DNA of 18,906 nucleotides from an uncultured Bacteroidota bacterium (GTDB lineage Bacteria; Bacteroidota; Bacteroidia; UKL13-3). Of this stretch, positions 16,301-18,906 are shown piece after piece (position 1 is the first letter of the stretch; the number at the start of each line of letters is the position of its first letter). The notes below the pieces were generated by a model that was not told the origin of the DNA, ran no database searches, and worked only from the letters and a program-made list of their open reading frames with translations. A program made the translations under genes and the position numbers. Location: NCBI GenBank assembly GCA_903898215.1, contig CAIUEQ010000173.1, positions 1 to 18,906 on the forward strand. Direction: 5' to 3'.

Positions 16301-18342
16301 TTCTTAACGGAGAAAATGGATGGGCACAAAGTAAATTTGATCAGTATAAAAATGTTTCTTCTTATCAAAACCTAATCCTTGATTCTAATCAAATACAGTT
16401 TGTTGACAATGCTCAAACAGTAACTTCATATGCCAGAAGATGGAATCATGCTTTTATGGGAAATTATTATTCTAATTATCCTTTAGACCCAAGCACTGGA
16501 GGTCCGCCACCGGGTGGCTGTGGATTAACAAATGGAATTGTTGTAGATATTTTTAACGGAAAAACTTTGCAGCCTATGCAAAATCTTCGTTACCCATGGA
16601 CCTGTCAATACGTGATCGACAACACGAATCTTGGAGTTTATTATTATACTTTTAATACTACTATTCAATCAGGCAGAGATGAGTTCAGACGTTTTATTGA
16701 TTCGTTGGATGAAGGAACTTATGTTTCCATTTGGGCTAAATATGATGCAGATGTTCGCGATTGGGATGCTTTAACAAAAAGTTACTTAGGAAAAATCGGT
16801 TCACAAAAAGTTGGAGCTATTAAAAGTTTCTATACCACTTTTGCATTGATAGGCAGAAAAGGTTGGGTACCCGGTGATGGAAATGTAAAAGAGGACACTT
16901 TGTTTAATGATAAATTTAACGCTCAAGACACACGCGATTCAGATATTGTTACTGCATCACTTGTGATGAAAGGCAAATGGTATACAGGTTATCTGAACTC
17001 TGTTAAAGTTGGTCCAACTAAACATTGGGATAAAGTTTTTTTCAACTTTAATTCGATTGAAAATTCTTCTCACGATTATAGTTTTGTGAATTTGATAGGA
17101 GTAAAAAACGATGGAACTGATACCCTCCTTCTATCAAACATTTCGAGTGGAACAGATATTTCAGCTATCAATCCTTCCATCATTCCTTATTTAAAATTGA
17201 GTGTAACTTTTTCTGATACCATCACACGTTCGCCAAATCAATTTGGTAGGTGGATGATCACTTATCAAGCAGTACCTGAAGGAACCATCAATCCAATTAT
17301 TGCATACGATTTTTATAAAGATAAAATCTCTCAAGGAGATAGTTTGAAACTAAAAATAGGATTTCAAAATATCACCAAAATGCCATTCGACAGTTTACCT
17401 GTTGAGTTAAAAATCACAGATGCAAATCGAATTGTTCAATATTCTAAAACATTGATGTATCCACCACTTGGAGGAAATGCTTCGAGTATTATCAATCATA
17501 TTATTTCAACCAAAAAATTAAGTGGAGAAAACACGCTCCAATTAAGTGTTAATGGAAATATGCGAACACCCGAATTAACTTTAAGTAATAATGTTTGGGT
17601 AAAAAACTTTACAGTTACAAACGATAAAACTAATCCGATAATGGATGTAACTTTTGATGGATACAGGATTATGAATCACGATTATGTTTCGCCAACTCCA
17701 GTCATTCAGGTTTCATCAAAAGACGATAATCCTTATCTTATCCAAAATGATACTTCAACATTTGAATTATATTTAAAACGCCCTAACAGCAATAATTTTG
17801 AACGAATAAATTTAAACTCCAATGCCATTCGATTTACTCCGGGTTCTAATAAAAACAATAAAGCAATTCTTGAATATACCCCTGATCGTTTAGCTGATGG
17901 AATTTATTCATTGCAGGTAATATCGAAAGATGCTGCAGGAAATCTTTCTGGTACAAATGTTTATTCCATCGATTTTAATGTGGTGAACGCAAGTACTATT
18001 TCAAATTTTTTCCCATATCCTAATCCTTGTACAACAAATATGCGATTTGTGTTTACACTCACCGGATCAAAGCCTCCCGAAGATCTGTTGATACGCATCA
18101 TGACTATTTCAGGAAAAATTGTACGCGAAGTAAGCAAACAAGAATTTGGAAATATTCATATTGGAAATAATATTTCTGAATGGTCGTGGGATGGAAATGA
18201 TGCATTTGGCGACAGACTTGCAAACGGAGTGTATCTTTACCAAGTGCTTACCCGTATCAATGGAAATGCTATTTCAAAACTCGATAACAAAACCGATAAA
18301 TACTTTATTCAAAATACAGGAAAAATTTATTTACTGCACTAA
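13318..18342 (+). CDS. porU2: PorU2-like C25-family cysteine protease with T9SS sorting tail
   Basis: A 1674-residue secreted protein, probably a T9SS sortase-like peptidase at the outer membrane. A signal peptide (cleavage near AVA-Q, residue 21) precedes a beta-rich N-terminal region. The gingipain-type C25 domain spans about 440-777: LLLAGRGYETD, DIPTGRIPAET, FLGHAS with His646, INGCNAG with Cys676, and QGDPAT. The His-Cys spacing of 30 is close to that of gingipains. Next come a CARDB-like domain (about 782-898), an ILEI/FAM3-like module (about 1070-1185), a second CARDB-like domain (about 1322-1440), an Ig-like domain (about 1441-1560) and a T9SS tail from about 1562. The tail holds YPNP and the FlgD-like WDGNDAFGDRLANGVYLY. 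It is longer than classical PorU (about 1150), which suggests the PorU2 class. The protein may be a second sortase or simply a surface protease. It has its own promoter; a glycosyltransferase gene follows without a gap. Confidence 0.85.
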   Translation: MDFKKLIFGLFLSVCAISAVAQKQYGYEWIKTNQPYYKFKIISDGVYFIDSLFLVQSGLNLIGIDPKRIQIFRNGIEIPLFIQGENDGVLNANDHIEFYASHNDGKLDSLLYLQSQFQPHQWRSMITDTAVYFLTILPDLSSTGKRFTETNDTTFSSFVAEPYFINEVKIFPADYYVTGPDIANFDHKYNSSEYLDGEGWASALIGMGGSANFSLNTPFKSLLITAPNPTAEIKIIPDNNASAADSNHHVHVSVAPDNGSFNLLSNGNLLFSRYNIQHINSNLTKSQIGNTQTVFKVDVVNDLGLAADYNTLSFIRLDYARQYNLGSQTNLLFYVGHIQNSTSSFVNFQNYGNGNDTTPIFFDLTSNKRIKGIYNSGNAMALITNDGHPHQLMLTDSKQITSINSLTQVQFHVIDPTVGYEFLLISHPALNNSALRYFNYRKNKYNTLKVNSQELYDYYTFGNPHPLAVRRLAYHLLTKATTKPKFLLLAGRGYETDLIRDQTFNPTLAYNGNFVPSIGVPSSDIMFTSGLTGSGFEADIPTGRIPAETEMDLSNYLDKIIYYEGADSIQEWRKNILHITGGQLQGEQNLFKSYLDANKNVIKGKSFGANVISFNKTNSDATTPEYKDQLINVQNSGISLFTFLGHASGTTLDVEIGSINDLTNINKYPLFYINGCNAGNANGEGAGNAAKIYGKDYLCAQNKGVIGWIAGTNLSIDGNLGAQMNAFYNQFCITNYGKPIGYLMQQTSKLFSGSDIITRMHNIQWLLQGDPATVIYSAALPDYKIESTDLFVTPNKTNALSDSFAIAVIVTNLARATDDSIEVSLTRTLSNGSKITYPSILSKPIYYKDTVYVWIKSKDQSTFGNNTFDVTINKQKKILESNFNNNEANINFYMPGSGLTNLSPVNYSIVNSDTINLIAQNNDYFAQNIQYIFEIDTSANFNSIFYRRSPIITAGAIANWQVVLPHTDTLVYFWRSNFNNPAQGVVPNNSSFTYILNGENGWAQSKFDQYKNVSSYQNLILDSNQIQFVDNAQTVTSYARRWNHAFMGNYYSNYPLDPSTGGPPPGGCGLTNGIVVDIFNGKTLQPMQNLRYPWTCQYVIDNTNLGVYYYTFNTTIQSGRDEFRRFIDSLDEGTYVSIWAKYDADVRDWDALTKSYLGKIGSQKVGAIKSFYTTFALIGRKGWVPGDGNVKEDTLFNDKFNAQDTRDSDIVTASLVMKGKWYTGYLNSVKVGPTKHWDKVFFNFNSIENSSHDYSFVNLIGVKNDGTDTLLLSNISSGTDISAINPSIIPYLKLSVTFSDTITRSPNQFGRWMITYQAVPEGTINPIIAYDFYKDKISQGDSLKLKIGFQNITKMPFDSLPVELKITDANRIVQYSKTLMYPPLGGNASSIINHIISTKKLSGENTLQLSVNGNMRTPELTLSNNVWVKNFTVTNDKTNPIMDVTFDGYRIMNHDYVSPTPVIQVSSKDDNPYLIQNDTSTFELYLKRPNSNNFERINLNSNAIRFTPGSNKNNKAILEYTPDRLADGIYSLQVISKDAAGNLSGTNVYSIDFNVVNASTISNFFPYPNPCTTNMRFVFTLTGSKPPEDLLIRIMTISGKIVREVSKQEFGNIHIGNNISEWSWDGNDAFGDRLANGVYLYQVLTRINGNAISKLDNKTDKYFIQNTGKIYLLH

Positions 18343-18906
18343 TTGAAAACTACTTCCATTTCACATATTTCACATGGCATAACCGAAACTGGTGGTTACA
18401 GACACGAACATTTTTTTTAGAGAAATTATCAGAAATATTTAACAGAAAAAATATTGCAGTTGAAAAGAAAACCATCAGAGCTAAACAGTTTTTTAAAGGA
18501 ATAGCTCATATTAAATTATTGTGGTGGGGGTTTATCCATTCGAATGCAGACATCAACATTACAGTAGCTCGAACAGCTTTATCATCAATCGTTCGCAACA
18601 TTTTCAATCAAAAGAAAACACTTATTGTTTTGCATTACTTTGATGAACGTGACGGTAAAAATTTGATATTGAAAGGATATTACAAAGTACTTTTCTGGCT
18701 CCTAAGTAATTTTAATTTTAAGAACGTTTCCATTATCGTTGTCGCACCTTTTTGGAAAAATTATTTTGAAAATAAAGTTAAAAATAATGTTCCTGTTTTT
18801 TTATTCCCGAATTTTTTCGACAATGAAATTTATGAAAGATTCATCACCCTTCAAAAAAGTAAACGGATTAATCTTGGACAATACTCATGGAAAAATGATC
18901 AACGAA
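18343..18906 (+). CDS. Glycosyltransferase (GT4-like N-terminal half), frameshifted at a T-run, cut by window end
   Basis: Right after the protease stop, in the same frame, TTG at 18343 opens a peptide beginning KTTSISHISHGITETGGYRH. It looks like the N-terminal donor-site loop of a GT-B/GT4 glycosyltransferase, but it stops at TAG 18418 after 25 codons. The next frame, from the T-run, reads LEKLSEIFNRKNIAVEKK and stays open to 18906 (for example IVLHYFDERDGK and VFLFPNFFDNEIYER). The two pieces join naturally (HFF then LEKL) if the run of eight T (18411-18418) had nine, or six. So this is one gene broken by a one-base homopolymer change: an error, a pseudogene, or a switchable gene. The shifted frame is also open upstream of the run, but reads a Trp-rich, unlikely peptide there. 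No ATG start fits. The C-terminal half lies outside the window, so the donor sugar is unknown. Confidence 0.75.
18411..18418 (+). other. T8 homopolymer at the frameshift point of the glycosyltransferase gene
   Basis: Eight consecutive T separate the two coherent reading frames of the last gene. The upstream frame reads CAT TTT TTT TAG; a ninth T would give CAT TTT TTT TTA GAG and restore a full-length protein. Such a tract can change length by replication slippage, transcriptional slippage or sequencing error. The sequence alone cannot tell these apart. Confidence 0.85.

Noticed and set aside
16181..16375. Plus-strand short frames inside the C25 protease gene (also 18146-18346)
   Set aside because: Both are out-of-frame readings of a continuous 1674-residue protein and have no independent signals.
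18373..18381. ATG near the start of the last glycosyltransferase
   Set aside because: It reads ATG GCA TAA, stopping at once, and is not in the frame that gives the glycosyltransferase N terminus.

Overview
The window looks like a chromosomal segment of a member of the Bacteroidota. It is AT-rich, lacks Shine-Dalgarno sites in front of most genes, and carries promoters of the Bacteroidota type (TTG, 19 bases, TAnnTTTG). It also encodes lineage-typical proteins: a TamL-type outer-membrane lipoprotein and a very large C25-family protease with a type IX secretion (T9SS) sorting tail. The exact genus cannot be read from the sequence.

Layout. (1) Bases 1-3087: a SPOUT-family RNA methyltransferase on the minus strand and, divergent from it, a TamL-like Omp85 lipoprotein; their 5' ends overlap. 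(2) Bases 3088-13219: a surface-polysaccharide locus, all on the plus strand. In order it has a DegT-family sugar 3-aminotransferase (FdtB/QdtB type), a multi-SLBB polysaccharide export protein, a Wzz-type chain-length regulator without a kinase domain, a Wzx-type flippase, a Wzy-type polymerase or ligase, a single-domain GT2 glycosyltransferase and a fused double GT2 glycosyltransferase. (3) Bases 13220-18342: a 1674-residue PorU2-like C25 protease with its own promoter. (4) Bases 18343-18906: the start of another glycosyltransferase, whose reading frame is broken at a run of eight T and which continues past the window end.

Together regions 2-4 describe a Wzx/Wzy-dependent glycan pathway. 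A nucleotide-linked amino sugar is made, glycosyltransferases build a lipid-linked repeat unit, Wzx flips it, Wzy polymerises it, Wzz sets its length, and the SLBB protein probably takes part in export. No priming transferase, nucleotide-sugar synthase or BY-kinase is in the window, so the locus probably extends beyond it or depends on genes elsewhere. A sortase-like protease next to glycan genes suggests, without proving, a link between T9SS cargo anchoring and the glycan.

Points of most interest: the homopolymer frameshift in the last gene (candidate phase-variable glycosyltransferase), an ILEI/FAM3-like module inside the C25 protease, a 35-base promoter sequence repeated exactly 1300 bases apart in front of the aminotransferase and export genes, three genes whose only credible start is TTG, and the bifunctional glycosyltransferase. 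No tRNA, rRNA, CRISPR array or insertion sequence was seen, and no gene-free stretch exceeds 300 bases.
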